DNA of 64,000 bases from Blakeslea trispora. Lineage: Eukaryota > Mucoromycota > Mucoromycetes > Mucorales > Choanephoraceae. The notes under the pieces were generated by a model. That model was given only the letters and a program-made list of their open reading frames with translations. It was not told where the DNA came from and did not search any database. Shown here piece after piece: positions 46,769 to 60,659 of the stretch (its first letter is position 1; each line of letters starts with the position of its first letter). Both the position numbers and the translations under genes were made by a program. Location of the stretch: NCBI GenBank assembly GCA_025331445.1, contig JAIWNE010000010.1, positions 62,001 to 126,000 on the forward strand. The letters are read 5' to 3'.

Positions 46769-48750
46769 ATGCTCAGAAGAAGAGCAAGTGAGAACCCAGC
46801 TACACTTACATCCTCAAAGGAAACAACAACTGGGTCGCATTATAGTCACGATGTTTTCACTACAACTACGCTTGTTAAAACCTATCACCCAGAAACAGGC
46901 AACAAACTTATCAACAATTTCATGATTTTGCAGGAAATCGGTAGAGGCGTTCATGGAAAAGTCAAGTTAGCTCAAGACATCTATACGAATGAATTAGTTG
47001 TAAGTTAAAGAAGGCAAAGAAAACGATTTCCTTTTTTTTTCTCTCTCTCCATCTTTTTTCTTCTTTACTCCTTGTTGTCTATGTTTATTATTATTATTAG
47101 ATAATGCGTATTTTTTTTTTAAGAGAGAGAAAAAAAGAGGAAAATAATAATAATAATGTACGATTTTTTAACTCAGCATAATACAATAGGCAATTAAAAT
47201 CGTGGATAAAAAGAATAGAAGAAGGCAAATGGGCTATAGTCTTTTAAGAGGAAGTCAAGCACAAGGATCGGAACCGGCTTCAAGAGAAAGTGAGGATAAG
47301 ATTAGACGAGAAATAGCTATTTTATCAAAATGCAATCATCCAAACGTAGTCCGGCTTTATGAGGTGATTGATGATCCTACCAGTCGAAAGATCTATATGG
47401 CACTCGAATACACAGCCAACGGGGAGATTGAATGGAGAGACGCGCACGATAAACCCGTCATGACATTGCAGGAAGCCAGACGGATCTTTAGAGATATCAC
47501 GTGTGGGCTAGATTATCTGCATTATCAAGGCATCATTCATCGCGACATCAAGCCGGCCAATTTGCTGTTATCGCATGATCATATAGCCAAGATATCCGAT
47601 TTTGGTGTGTCTTACCATAACGATCTATTGGCCGTCAACAATCAGGCTCTGTTGGAAGCAGCAGATGAAAAAGTGATTCAGAAAATAGATCGTGAACTAG
47701 CCGAGACAGCAGGCACACCTGCCTTTTTTGCACCTGAACTATGTTGTGCTGGTGAAACGGTCTCGATTTCGACCAGTTCAACCATCAGTTCAACCAAGAA
47801 ACTTCGTATCTCTAAAGCAGTGGATGTATGGGCGCTTGGTGTGACACTTTATTGTTTTGTCTTTGGCCAATGTCCATTTGTGGCTGCTACAGAATTCGAG
47901 TTGTTTGACACTATACCTACTCAACCATTAAGATTTCCAGCAGGATTTGATCTTGATCCAGAACTCCAAGATTTACTTGAAAAGTTACTTGTCAAAAACC
48001 CACATGAACGAATTACATTAGATCAAGTCAAGGTAAATTTTCTTGCAAAAAAAAAATATAGGACTGAGAATTCATGGTATGATGATTTAGGTTCATCCTT
48101 GGGTAGTTGGGGATTTAAGTAATAAACAGGAATGGCTGATGAAGTCAGATCCTCGATATTATCTTATAGAAAAACCTCAAGAACTAGAAACACCAGAACA
48201 TACCGGCATCATGGAACGATTACGCCAATCGATCCGCAAACTGTCATTTTCTTTTGGTTCAAATAATCGCCGTAGATCCTCTAAACAGTTTTCATCACCA
48301 CTGACTACACCACGTCATACTTATTCAACTCATAATCACTCTATGCATCGTCATTCACAACCCATCATTAGCAAACAGCCCTCTTATTCGAAATCATTAC
48401 TACCACACACCACTAACTCTGTTACACCTACCGTCTCATTATCTACAGGACATACTTTAATTCTTAATTCTGGACTTCATTCGAGTATTATACCATCTCC
48501 TTCTTCACCTACGACTATACAGCCAGCTCCATTACAACCTATATCCTATTTATCTGAAGACGACTCTTCTTCTTCCATCATTGATGAAGAAGAGGATGAA
48601 GAATACCACTTGGACGAAGGTAGGCCTTCTCGTCCCGATATCAGTAGGCGTGTATCGTCTTCTTCATCTTCTTCTGGTATTGCCTTTGGTACACGGTATC
48701 GAAACCAAATGACTCAATTGACACCTTTAGAAGTCATGACCCATAAATAA
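46769..48750 (+). CDS. Ser/Thr protein kinase, Sak1/Tos3/Elm1 (CaMKK-like) group
   Basis: Exons 46769-46999, 47190-48032 and 48130-48750 give 564 residues. The kinase domain is complete: glycine loop IGRGVHGKVKLAQ, VAIKIVDKK (catalytic Lys), KIRREIAILSKCNHPNVVRL, catalytic loop HRDIKPANLLL, DFGVSYHND, AGTPAFFAPE and DVWALGVTLYCFVFGQCPF. The HPNVV, PANLL and long insert before GTPAFFAPE fit the kinases that activate Snf1/AMPK, so a role in energy signalling or morphogenesis is inferred. The C-terminal 200 residues are Ser-rich and low-complexity, with an acidic patch (IIDEEEDEEYHLDEG). Reading through intron 2 would replace the end of the domain; splicing restores QVKEWLMKSDPRYYL. Confidence 0.88.
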
Positions 48751-48800
48751 TAGAATATTATGTACATTTTTTTTTCTTTGCTTTATTATTACTTTCTCTA

Positions 48801-51037
48801 TTATTTACGTTTTAACAAACAATATTCACCCCAAGCAATACCAGGAGAACCTGGTAACCAGAAAGCTCTTAAAAGTCGGTGAGAGTTCTCTGCATCAATA
48901 AATGACTGACATTCCAAAGCTTGCCAATGTTCTGTATCTTTGATATAATGAGGCTCAGAAGGGGAAGAAGTACGAAGAGGGAATTCGCTGTCGACTAGGT
49001 AATCACAAGCTTCCTCTGTTACATAAACACTAGCATCTTCCTTGTTCAGATCATTAAAGCCTTCAGGTGCCCGTTTAGCACCTTCCCATCCATAAGCACG
49101 GCGTCTGTAGAGCACTTGGTTTCCATCCACATCTTGATAACTACCGATCGTAAGGTCCTCTTCAAACGATTTAGGAAGTTGTCCTCTAAAATCGCTCTTA
49201 AGGAATTGAAGACGTGTATCACTAGGCAAAAAGAACTGAGAGGGGAAACGATACCATTCTTTACCAACACAGACATTCTTGTAAGACAAATCGACATTGG
49301 TTGGGAAATCTTCACGAAGGTAATCGAGGTTGATCAGTTGATCGGCAGGTCTTTCTGTCCAGATGCTACTAAAGACAGTGAAGGGGGCACGGTAACGTGT
49401 CAAGATGGCAGTCATACGAGACAGAGAAAGGATAGCGTAGACAAAGAGAATGGCTAAAGAGGTGTAGCGCAATACAATGGCACGTGTGTTGACAGAAGCC
49501 TTAAAGAAATGGCCTGAGAATCTGCTGGTCAAGGAGCGAATCAAGTAGATGGAGATAGCAGCATTGAGAGCCACAAATGGATAAGCGACATACATGAAAC
49601 GTTCTTCTTTATGAGCCTGTAATGTAAACACAGTGAACCAAAGGTAGAAAGGAACAAGCTTGAAGCCGAGCAGGACGTAAGGCCAGACTACTTCTAATCG
49701 AGTATTTCCGGGAATACGATGACGATCCACATAAGCTGTAATTGACTAGAAAAAGGAAATGTATAAATAACAACAATAAAAAATTAAATAATAAAACCCT
49801 TACCACAACAACAACAGAGCCTAGGGCTAATAAAAAGACAATATTGAAATTCAAAAAGCCATTCAAGATGTAATAATACCAAGGCTCTACACCATAAAGC
49901 TCAGGTCCACGACCTTCAGCGGCAGCAAATACATTGTACTTGATGATGTTCCAAACAACAAGTGTGTATTGACCATAGAACATTTGATCAATGAACACAA
50001 GAACAGCAGCAATACTACCACTACAAATAAAAGTGGCCTCTACTAAGCGAATCAAACGTCCAAGACGCCAATTAGGACGAGGTACTGAACGGATGATGGT
50101 ACCATCCTTTTTGGTACTTGTGTTACGACCGAACACAAGAATTTCTTCAACGGCAAAAGGAATACCAATCAATGCAGCAAAGGGCCAACCAGCCAATGAA
50201 CCCAAACCAATCCAAAAGACGGTCTTGTAAGTACGAGCCTTTTCAATATCAGATACAGGTCTCAAAGCATAAGAGAAGGCCATGAAAACACAGTACATGG
50301 CAAATGTGGATGGCAAATAAGCTTGAAAAAGGAATGAGTTGTGTTTTTTTTTAATTATTTTATCTAGTTTACCTGTAGAAGCATTAAACATGCCAGCACC
50401 GAAAAACAAGATCACAAAGACATAACGACCCACATGAGCATTTATCTCTTCTGTTACTGTACGGTAAAACTTGGCTTCAACAAAAGAAGAAACACCTGCA
50501 AAGAAAAGTCGAATCAAGTAGAATGTTTGAAGCTACCATGTGATACACGGTTAAATTTTTTTTCTTTTTGCATAAATGTACACCCTTTTTATACCTTTGT
50601 GGAAGTTAAAATATGAGTAAGAAATCCAACAAAAGCATTGATGGCAATAAAAGCCCAACTTCTAATCTTATAGTCGGCTGAGTATTCCCATGTTTCTCTA
50701 CCATATCCTCGTAACAGATAATGTGTAGGTTCCCAATAGTTGTAAACTTCATCACAATCGTCCAAGATTCGATATAAAGCCGAAAAACATCGCATAATGA
50801 AAAGAATACGGAAAGCGGATACAAGAGTGAATGTAAAGGTATCCGATTCGCTCAATAAAGCTTGTGCAGCTCTAATTTTTTTTTTAGGAATAAGTAAATG
50901 ATGATAAAGATTTATATAAATTTTCTGTAAGTTTACTTGATATCCCTTTCATTTGGTACAGGAGTATTGTTCTGTGCTGAAGGTGTTGGCACATTTTTCG
51001 TGGAACGCGAACGCGAGCGCAACTCTTTTCCTGCCAT
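48801..51037 (-). CDS. ALG9: Alpha-1,2-mannosyltransferase ALG9 (GT22)
   Basis: ER membrane enzyme that adds mannose to the lipid-linked oligosaccharide for N-glycosylation. Five or so exons. The N-terminus MAGKELRSRSRSTKN is cytosolic, then FRILFIMRCFSALY. The signature luminal loop is DDCDEVYNYWEPTHYLLRGY, with the catalytic acidic pair, followed by TWEYSADYKIRSW, as in all GT22 enzymes. Multiple TM segments and HKEERFMYVAYPFVALN (the HKEERF motif) support ALG9 rather than ALG12 or PIG-B. The C-terminal luminal part has KEWYRFPSQFFLPSD. Stop 48801. It converges on the kinase gene with 50 bp between stops. Confidence 0.93.
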
Positions 51038-52268
51038 AACTGACTATAATAAAAGAGAAAAGAGTATGGTAAAGAAAAAAAAGAGAGAGAGAAAAAGAAA
51101 AAAGATAATGAAAATGAATTGAAAACACGTTCTTTGTTCCATAGAAAAGTCCGCCTCTGAAAATCTAAAATGGGGGACAGGGTTAAAAAAAAAAGCAAAA
51201 AGGTTGTTCCCGTTATTTTGTATGATAAAGAAACTTTTCTCTTTTTTTTTTTTCTAGATGAATGTTTTATTCAAATAGGCAATTGAATTGGTATAAAAAA
51301 AATGAATGGGCCAAAACAAGCTGTATTCTGAATGGTGATGAATTAAATCAAATAAATATTTAAATAAAGTGCAAGTATTCCATTTAAAACATGTTTTCGA
51401 TATTTCGTAACCTAGCAACGGACAGAGTTGATAGACAATAAAAAAAAAAAACTATACTTAATCGATCCACTGAGTGACATACATCATAATTTTAAAAAAA
51501 AATCAGGAACTCAGCTATGATTAAGCATCAAAATAAAGCAGTAAGAAAGATAAAAAAAAAAAAGTTGAAAATAAGTAAGAGTCAACCCGTTTATTATTAC
51601 AACAGAGTCTTTTTTAAAAAAGTTAAATTAGGTAATTTTTTATTATATAGCTTAAAAGAGGCAGAGAAAAAAAAAGTCTATTCAAATAAAGTATTGACAT
51701 GATTTAATTTGTAGCACACGTAGTGGTAGTACTGAATGGAGCTGTCCCTTGGATACAACACGCTATCCTTTAAAAATACGTGATTATAAGATATAAAAGG
51801 AACTGTGGTTTATAAGGTTGTGACCAGCTCAAAATTGGGTCATTTAGATATTGAATCATCATACACCCCCAACGCATCTATAAAGAGCGAGAGAGAAGGG
51901 AGTTTTCAATCATGGATCTAGAATAAGATCTGAATGAATAGACAAGTTTTCTTTTTTTTTTAAATAAAAAAAAGATGGTGCTTATGCCCAGTCTGCATGT
52001 GCCCATATATATGAGCGCGAGTATAGATGTAAGAAAGAAGAAGGTGAAAGAATGGTAACAATACAGAAGTATTTTATTTCACGTGTTTTAAATTGTGTTT
52101 GCACACACACTCTCTCTGGCTCTAATTTTTTTTTTTTATTTTATTTTTCTTAAAGCCCTTTTTTTCTTACTTTTTATTTTATTTTATTATTTTTACTCCT
52201 CCTTCTTCTTCTTTTTTTTTTCTCCTCTGTCTTTCTTCTTCTCCTCATCTCTTTAAGAATTTGATACT
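51038..52268. other. Gene-free region between ALG9 and Rac1
   Basis: Divergent promoter region, AT-rich with many A and T tracts and a CT/T-rich leader (52110-52260) before Rac1. No coding or repeat signal recognised. Confidence 0.45.
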
Positions 52269-53027
<759 letters not shown>

Positions 53028-53818
53028 ATTATTATTTTTTTCTTTTTTTTTTTTTATTAACTATTACTTTATTTACCAATTTCTCTCTTTTTTTTTTTGC
53101 TTTTTCTCTCTCTCTCTCTTTTATTATAATACACTTTATTTGAAAGAAGAAAAAAAAATTGTCTTTCTTTCTTTTTTGCTTTAGATACACTTTATTCGGA
53201 AATTATTGGAAAATCAAATCGTTCAAATAATAAATAACAAATTATACAAAAGTAAGCATAATTATAGTAGAAATTGAGAAATAAATCTATTAGAATTCTA
53301 TAACAAGATAAGCAGTGAAGTTAGTAAATAACAGAACAGGGTGTACAGAGAGAAGGAAATGTATAGAAGAATAATAAAAAAGTGTTTATATTCTTAGTCT
53401 TAAATACTCTTACATTCTAGAGCTTGAGCACTCTTATATCAATTATTCTTAAATTGAGCGATTACCGTATATGCCACTACAAAACTGTTTCACATATTCC
53501 TATAAATCCCAGTTCCAGGCTGCTCCCAATTTACTCCTTCTTCTATTGGATCCAAGCCAAGTAGTTTGCTCTACATGCTCATCTCATAAGGTTGTTTTCT
53601 CTCAAACAGAGCATTTCCATATAGAGCGTGGAATAGGACACAGGTTTTAGTATTGAGCCAATCATTGGTTAGAATAGATATCTTCTTTAACTTGATTAAT
53701 CTAAACTCAATGACAAATCCTGCAGTTAGTAAAGATAGGAACAAAATTCCCACGTCAAGATAAAAAAAGAGAGAGAGAGAGAGATAAACAAGATTTTTTC
53801 CTTCTTTCTTCTTTGTCT
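53028..53818. other. Gene-free stretch between Rac1 and GABA transaminase
   Basis: T-rich 3' flank of Rac1, a repeat terminus (53385-53469), and a GA microsatellite (53770-53783) close to the next ATG. No gene. Confidence 0.45.
53385..53469 (-). repeat. Dispersed repeat terminus, TACAGTAGTC family
   Basis: On the minus strand starts TACGGTAATCGCTCAATTTA with ATATAAGAG sub-repeats, a diverged copy of 21061-21130. Confidence 0.45.
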
Positions 53819-55453
53819 ATGTTTTCCTTATTTTTATCTCGTTCAACTGCTCAGTGGAGCGTACGTCAATCGCGTTCTTTGGCTACTCTGTCTCAACAAG
53901 CTCCCTTCTTTCCTGATGAACCATCCAAGCCAAAGGTGATCACACCAATTCCTGGCCCAAAGTCAAAGGAAATCTTGTCAAAATTAAATCAATATCAAGA
54001 TACCCGATCTGTCTTTTTTGTGGCAGGTAAAACAAGATTCCCCTTTTTTTCTATCATAAAAAGAAACCAGTAAGCTCAAGATATCCATAGATTTTGCTAA
54101 ATCCAAAGGAAGTTACATTGTGGATGCAGATGGCAACACGTTACTGGATGTATTTGCTCAAATTGCTTCCATCCCTATTGGCTATAACAATCCTGCTTTT
54201 CTATCATTGGCAGAAAAACCTGCGTTCCAAACAGCTTTGGCCAACAGGTAAATAAATAAATAAACAAATAAAAGAAAACTTAATGGATCTCTCAATCTAG
54301 AGCAGCTCTTGGTGTAAACCCGAATGTGGATTGGGTGGATTCGGTTGAAAAGGCATTTATGGCTGTAGCACCAAAGGGCATGTCTAACGTCTTTACGGCC
54401 ATGTGTGGCTCTTGTGCAAATGAAAATGCTTTCAAAACAGCTTTCATGTACAAGGCAGCCAAAAGAAGAGGCAATCGCGATTTTAGTTTGGATGAACTCA
54501 ATTCTTGCATGAAAAATGAAGCACCAGGATCGCCTGATCTATCGATTTTGAGTTTTACTCATGCTTTTCATGGTCGATTGTTTGGTTCTCTCACGGCTAC
54601 AGCCAGTAAGGCCATCCATAAACTTGACATTCCTGCCTTTGACTGGCCCAAAGCACCCTTTCCTCAACTTGAATATCCTTTGGAAAAACACGAGGATCAT
54701 AATGCCAAAGTAGAAGAAGCGGCATTGAACCATGTAGAATCATTGATTGTGAATGCAAAGAAGCCCGTTGCTGCTGTCGTAATCGAACCCATTCAATCTG
54801 AAGGTGGTGATAATCATGGTAAGTAAAACAGACAATAGAATCCACGATACTGACTATTCTTGACATAAACAGCTTCTCCTGCATTCTTTAGGAAACTTCA
54901 GAAAATTTGTCAACAACATGATGTTTTGTTCATTGTAGACGAAGTACAGACAGGCGTAGGTGCAACAGGTACTTTCTGGGCTCATGAGGCATGGCATCTT
55001 CCTAGTCCCCCTGATATGGTAACATTCTCAAAAAAGTTCCAGGCAGCTGGTTTCTTCCTGAATCCTCGATTCCGTCCACCACAAGCCTATCGTCTTTACA
55101 ACACTTGGATGGGTGATCCAGTACGTGCCATGCAAGCAGCTGCCATTGTTCAGGAAGTCAAGGAAAAGGACTTGCTTCAGAATGTTCAGCAAGTGGGTCG
55201 TTATCTTCAAGATAGTTTAAGGCAGATGGAGAATACAACGCCTGTTGAAAACGTACGAGGTCAAGGCACTTTTATTGCTTTTGATTTGCCTAATCCTAGT
55301 CAACGAGATACTTTTTTAGCAGAGATGCGTCAAAAGGGAGTCAATATGGGTGGCTGTGGTGAGCGCGCTGTTCGTCTTCGGCCCATGTTGACTTTTCAAC
55401 GTCACCATGCTGATATCTTATTAGATACAATGAAGACAGTGTTATCTACTTGA
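53819..55453 (+). CDS. 4-aminobutyrate aminotransferase
   Basis: Mitochondrial-type PLP enzyme converting GABA to succinic semialdehyde in the GABA shunt. Four exons (53819-54026, 54091-54247, 54301-54818, 54873-55453), 487 residues. The N-terminus MFSLFLSRSTAQWSVRQSRS is an amphipathic basic presequence. Then GSYIVDADGNTLLDVFAQIA, AMCGSCANENAFKTAFMYK (PLP phosphate site with the Cys pair seen in GABA-T), FHGRLFGSLTATASK, VVIEPIQSEGGDNH, FIVDEVQTGVGATG and the PLP lysine in MVTFSKKFQAAGFF. C-terminal RAVRLRPML. The open frame can be extended two codons upstream from a TTG; the ATG is preferred. Confidence 0.95.
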
Positions 55454-55598
55454 GTTTAAACTTTTTTTTTTCGGTCATTCAAACATGAAGGTAATAAAAA
55501 AAAAATTACTATTTTCTTCTCCACCCCTTTTTTTTTCCCCTTCTTTTTCTTTATTTTTATTTTCGGGGTATTCATTGTTCTAAAGAAGGGATCCTACA

Positions 55599-58500
55599 AT
55601 GAAAAATGAAGAGAACTATTCAGCAAAGTGGAAATGTCGAAACTTTGATTTAGTGATTGCAATTGTTCTGTTTCTAATCGCAATTCCTATTCGATTTCAA
55701 AATCTTGGGACTCCTTCCAACATAACGTAAAACGCTACACCTACATCAAAACAACAGATGCTAAGCGATTCTTTTCTGTTCAATGATAGATATGATGAGG
55801 TTGCTTTTGGCAAATATGCATTAGACTATTTCACCAGATCGTTTGTTTTGGATATCCATCCACCCGTAAGCGCACAGATTCTCTTTTTTTTTTATTATTC
55901 TTAATTATGTTAATGCATGGACACAAAACGACTAAAAAAGGCAACCAAATTTAGTTGGCAAAATTAATGTTAGCTGCTGTTGCTTGGGCTACAGGTTACC
56001 AAGGTGGATTTGATTTTGATGAAGTTGGAAGGTAAAAAAAAAAAAGAATACAAGAGGAAATAATTATAGTGATAATCATCAGCAAATATTCATTTTCTTT
56101 TTCTTCTCTTTTTGGATACTAGAGAATATACGGACAACGTACCTTATTTAGCTATGCGTGGCCTAGGTGCTACAATGGGTGCCCTGGTTGTACCTCTTGC
56201 TTACCAAACAACACGCGATGCTGGCTATTCTCATATGGCTGCCATTATTCCTTCCTTGGCAATCTGCTTCGGTAACACAACGCACGTTTTCTAAATTGAC
56301 AAAATTTTCTAACTATACAATTTAGAAAACGGTTTAATTAGCAACAATCAATTGATCTTGTTAGACTCCTATTTGCTGTTTTTCATTGCATTTTCTGTAT
56401 TTGCATGGACTCGTTTCTGCAGAAAAACGTAAGAAAAAATATGGCTATTCATTTATTCTTTAATTGACTTGGTGTCTTTCAAATAGTGCTTTCAGTCGGA
56501 AATGGTGGCACTGGATGTTTTTGACAGGCGTTGGATTAGGTTGTGCAGTCAGCACTAAATGGATTGGTCTGTTCACAATTGCTTTTGTTCTCATATGTGC
56601 TTCAAAGCAACTTTGGGAAGCAGTTGGTGATATTCAAATGCCCAAGGTACAATGGTGGAGTGACATTTAGGGCTTAATTCAAAAATGGATTCCATGTACT
56701 CATCCTCTTTCTCTCTTTTTTTTTTGTCTGAAAAACAGAAAAATCTAGCAGTTCATTTCTTGGCTCGTTTCGCATGTTTGCTTGTTCTTCCCTTCACTAT
56801 CTATCTTACTGCATTCTATGTTCACTTCTCTATCATGACACGTTCAGGATCGGGTGATGGCTATATGGCATTTGAGACTCAGAACGAACTTAAGGGCATA
56901 CCCGCTCTTGATGCACCGCTCGGTAAGTCCCTTCTTTGGAAACACGCTTAACTCTGGCGTTGCATTAACCCCGCTTTTATTTTAAAAGCCATCACTTATG
57001 GCTCATTGGTTACAATGCGTCACTTGAATACAATGGGTGGATATCTTCATTCTCATAAAGCTTATTATCCAGAAGGCTCTTTTCAACAACAAGTGACTCT
57101 CTATCCTTTCAAGGATGAAAACAACTGGTGGCGAATCTTAAAGGCCAATGAGAGCTCGCCTTCAATCAAAGATGTCTTATCTAATGATCAGCAAACCTGG
57201 TTACAATATGTTCGTCATGGCGATTTGATTCGTCTTGAGCATGTCAAGACAGCACCACACAAATTACATAGTCATGATTTCAGTGCACCTGTCACTGATT
57301 CAGATTATCATCACGAAGTCAGGTAAGAAAAAAAAACCATCTTTCTTTTTCTCTTTAACTCATTAAATCCCCACCCTCTCTTTTTTTGTTAGTGCCTATG
57401 GTTATGAAGACTATGAAGGGGATTCCAATGATTTCTGGCAGGTACAGATTGAAGCTGATCCTGAATTTCCAGAAGCTAGTACTCAACTTCAAACACGCCG
57501 CAGTCGCTTTCGCTTATTCCATTCAAATCAACGATGCCATCTGTATTCTACTGTACAGCGGCTTCCTGAATGGGGCTATTATCAACAAGAGGTGTCTTGT
57601 ATAGTCGATGGGATCAAAAAGACAGCACTATGGTCTATTGTCGACAGCAACAACCTTATGCTTCCAGCTGATACTACCATGATTCCTGAACACCGTCCTG
57701 GATTTTTTGAAAAGTTCTTGCAGGCCAATAAGGTCATGTATAAGCTTCATCAAGAGTTTCCATCTACAGAAGAGGATCCCTTTGTACCTTCTAAATGGCC
57801 CCTTTTATTAGCAAGCCGCTTTATGTATATGGGAGATACGACTCAGATCGTCATGCTGGGCAACCCTTTTGTCTTTTGGGCATCTACCGCCACTGTCTTG
57901 TTATCGATAGCTTTGTTCTCCATCTTTCAATTGTGTGACAAGCGCGGATACCATGGTCGTTTCCATCCATGGCGTCTCTTTTACGAACAGACTGCTGGTT
58001 TCTTTATGGCCGCATGGGCTGTACACTACATTCCATTTCTCAGAATGGATCGCCAACTTTCCCCTCATCATTATATGGCTGCTCTCTATTTTGCTGTATT
58101 GACTATGGGCGCTATCTTTGATCTGTTGTTTAAGCGATTACCATGTATTGTCCGCACTGCTTTATTTGTTGCCTTGGTATCAAGTGTTGTTTATTACTAT
58201 TGCCTCTTGTTTCCCATCACGTATGGTACTGAATGGACCACAGAGGAGTGCCAGGATGCTACTATCGTAAGCTCATGGGATTTCAACTGTCAGAGCTACC
58301 AAATGACCAACGAAACATGGTCAGGACTGGATGCTATAGACGTGGAAGAGTCACCTTCAACATCTGAGCCGTTTGGTTCAATAGATTTTGAAGAAGAAGA
58401 AGAAGAGGAGGACGAGGAGGAACCAGATGAAGATGAAGAGGAGGAAGTATTGGATGAACCCACTGACGCACCCTATGCTTATGAGCCCGAACCTGAATTT

Positions 58501-58647
58501 ATCGATGGCAAGGAAGTCTTCCCTGAAGAAGATGAGGATGAAGATGATTATTGGCCAAAGACAACACATGGTGTTGATCCCGATGATATAGATAACCCTA
58601 GTCCTTTTCAAACAAGAGATATCCCAGTGACTACCTATCGTGCTTAG
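55599..58647 (+). CDS. Protein O-mannosyltransferase (PMT family) with acidic tail
   Basis: ER membrane enzyme transferring mannose from dolichol-phosphate to Ser/Thr of secretory proteins. About ten exons. The first luminal loop YDEVAFGKYALDYFTR with DIHPPLAKLMLA carries the catalytic Asp-Glu. TM helices follow (MTRSGSGDGYMAFETQ after them). MIR repeats come next (LVTMRHLNTMGGYLHSHK, EVSAYGYEDYEGD). GNPFVFWAS and HYMAALYFAVLT mark the C-terminal membrane part, and FPITYGTEWTTEEC with WDFNC is the usual end of the family. The protein then continues about 110 residues with runs of Glu/Asp (58384-58560), which family members normally lack. PMT1/PMT2-like versus PMT4-like was not resolved. Confidence 0.9.
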
Positions 58648-58847
58648 TATTCTCCTTCTTTCTTTTTCTTTCTGTATGTATAGATATTTTATTGATGGTG
58701 CAGGTACATTCAATAAATACGTAGATTATTGTTTTGTTAATACAATTTGGGCTGCTGTAACATTGACAAGCTCTTAAAAGGTACTGACCAGGCATTGAGC
58801 AGGCGCAGGTCCTGATAAAGTACAGAATTGAGGATTGGTGAGGCCGT

Positions 58848-58850
<3 letters not shown>

Positions 58851-58907
<57 letters not shown>
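58851..58907. repeat. (GA)n microsatellite followed by G tract
   Basis: About 24 GA units, then nine G. Nothing else of note in 58648-59060. Confidence 0.97.
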
Positions 58908-59061
58908 TAGTGGGGAATGGACCAGTTAATTAAAAAAAAAAACTCTCTAAAATTCTGCTCCAAAAAGTCCATTTGTGAGCAGCTGGCAAAGAAGTGAAAC
59001 ATAAACTCATCATAGAGTATCTCTTTTTCTTCTCTGTAAAAAAGTGTCTACTTTACGTAAC

Positions 59062-59110
59062 TACAGTAGTCGCCCTGTTTAAGGGTGTTTTATTTAAGGG
59101 GGCTTTTTTT
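59062..59110 (+). repeat. Dispersed repeat terminus, TACAGTAGTC family
   Basis: Starts TACAGTAGTCGCCCTGTTTA, matching in opposite orientation the ends at 21130 and 53469. The partner end was not found. The following 1 kb (59111-60190) has no recognisable gene. Confidence 0.4.
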
Positions 59111-60194
59111 TTTTTTTTGGGAAACTACTACGAGTGTGCCGCTCTGGCGTGCCGTTTTTCGCAGTCGCTTTTAAGAAGAGTATGATCCCCTAAATATTTT
59201 GCTTTTGAGTTGCAAATTTTGAAATTCTTTGCTTGCATGTTATGAACCAGAGCTTCCAATTAATAGTGCTTCTCTCTCTTTTTTCTTTGATGCGATTTCT
59301 TGTGTCTCATTGCTAGAAAGAGAATAGCTTCAATGTAATAAGTTTGGACTCAAGCGATTTTGCCAGGAATTGCAGTTGTTTGCTTATGAAACAGAGAATA
59401 TGTTTATATTTCATGAAGTGGTCAGGACACCACAAGAAATATCAAGTCAATGAGATTTACTGACAAGAGTATCAAAGCAAATTTTACTTCTATCTACTTC
59501 TTCTTTAATAACAAAGCAGATTCCTTTCTCTATCATAGGCACAGTCAACAATATGAGCTACATAAACAGACCAACTATTGAGACAAGCGCATTCACATAT
59601 AAATGTTAATTAGCTGTTTACATGCCATAATCAACTTGCATGTTTTCGCTGATACTAGAGTATCGTCCCTATTCTCCCTTTTTACTGATCTGTGTCAATC
59701 TCTTTTCGCTTTTCGTATTAATGATAGGAATGTAGTCTTTTTGTATTGTCCAACAAAGAACCAGGGCGTCCACCATATAAAACAAGGCCCAGACCAATCT
59801 ACATAAAGAATAAACAAACAATCAATATATCAGCCAATGAGGACAATTGATCAGTAATAAGGTCAACCTGCTCTATAAAAAAACAAAGAAACACATTATC
59901 TTTTTCCCTCCTGTTTTTTAGACTAAGGGGTATTTGCTAATGTTTACTTAAAACAACATATTAAACGCTACTTATTATTTATATGATATGTAAAAGAGAG
60001 ACTGTTTGGAAAAAGGCATGTTTTTTGTCATATCTGTATTGACCAAAATGAATGGTTGCTGTTTCTGCTTGCATATGGTGCAAGTCATCTATTCAAGAGA
60101 TAAAAAGATATTTGAGAAGCAGAAAACCAAAGTAATGTTTACACTTAAGACTTCGTATTATTAGAGGTAAGCTATACACCATTTTTAGAGGGAA

Positions 60195-60659
60195 AGTACA
60201 GGTTTGGTTGACTTGGAAACTTGGATTAAGGACAAAGGCAGTTATGCTGATGGGATAGGCTATACTGGTCAAAATGAACGTCTGTTGATGGAAGTCTCCT
60301 CCGCTGGCTTAGAGGAAAATCTCGATCACACTCTTGGTGATTCGCTGAAGCTGTTGTAAAACCTTGTGGTCATTGTAAACACATACCGCCCCAAATATCT
60401 TAAAAGCAACAAAATGACTTTTGCTAAGCTGAAAGCATTTGGGATTCAGTGCACAAAGACAGCAATCGCCTTGGTCTCGGTCTCAGTATCTGACGAAGGA
60501 AAATTTTTGTATGACACACCGCGCACCACACAGATCCCTACAACATTTGATGGGCGTCATTACTTACTCTCTCTGTCTGAACTAATTGCTCACTTGCTCA
60601 TACGTATAGCCTACAAAGCCATTTATAGATATATTAGAATACAACTAGCCCTTTCATAA
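60195..60659 (+). pseudogene. Relic of the nuclease-like family
   Basis: A frame with one stop (TAA 60357-60359). It reads ETWIKDKGSYADGIGY, then RLLMEVSSAGLEENLDHT and GDSLKLL, stop, then KLKAFGIQCTKTAIALVSVS and IPTTFDGRHYLLSLSELIAH. ADGI...MEVSS parallels NADGV...LTEVSS in the gene at 32302-34853, placing it in the same broad family. It has no start codon, and the N-terminal part is missing. It sits next to a mariner relic. Confidence 0.6.

Noticed and set aside
48033..48129. Kinase ending early by reading through intron 2
   Set aside because: It would replace the final kinase-domain helix by AT-rich translation; GT-AG splicing restores EWLMKSDPR and a 200-residue tail in frame.
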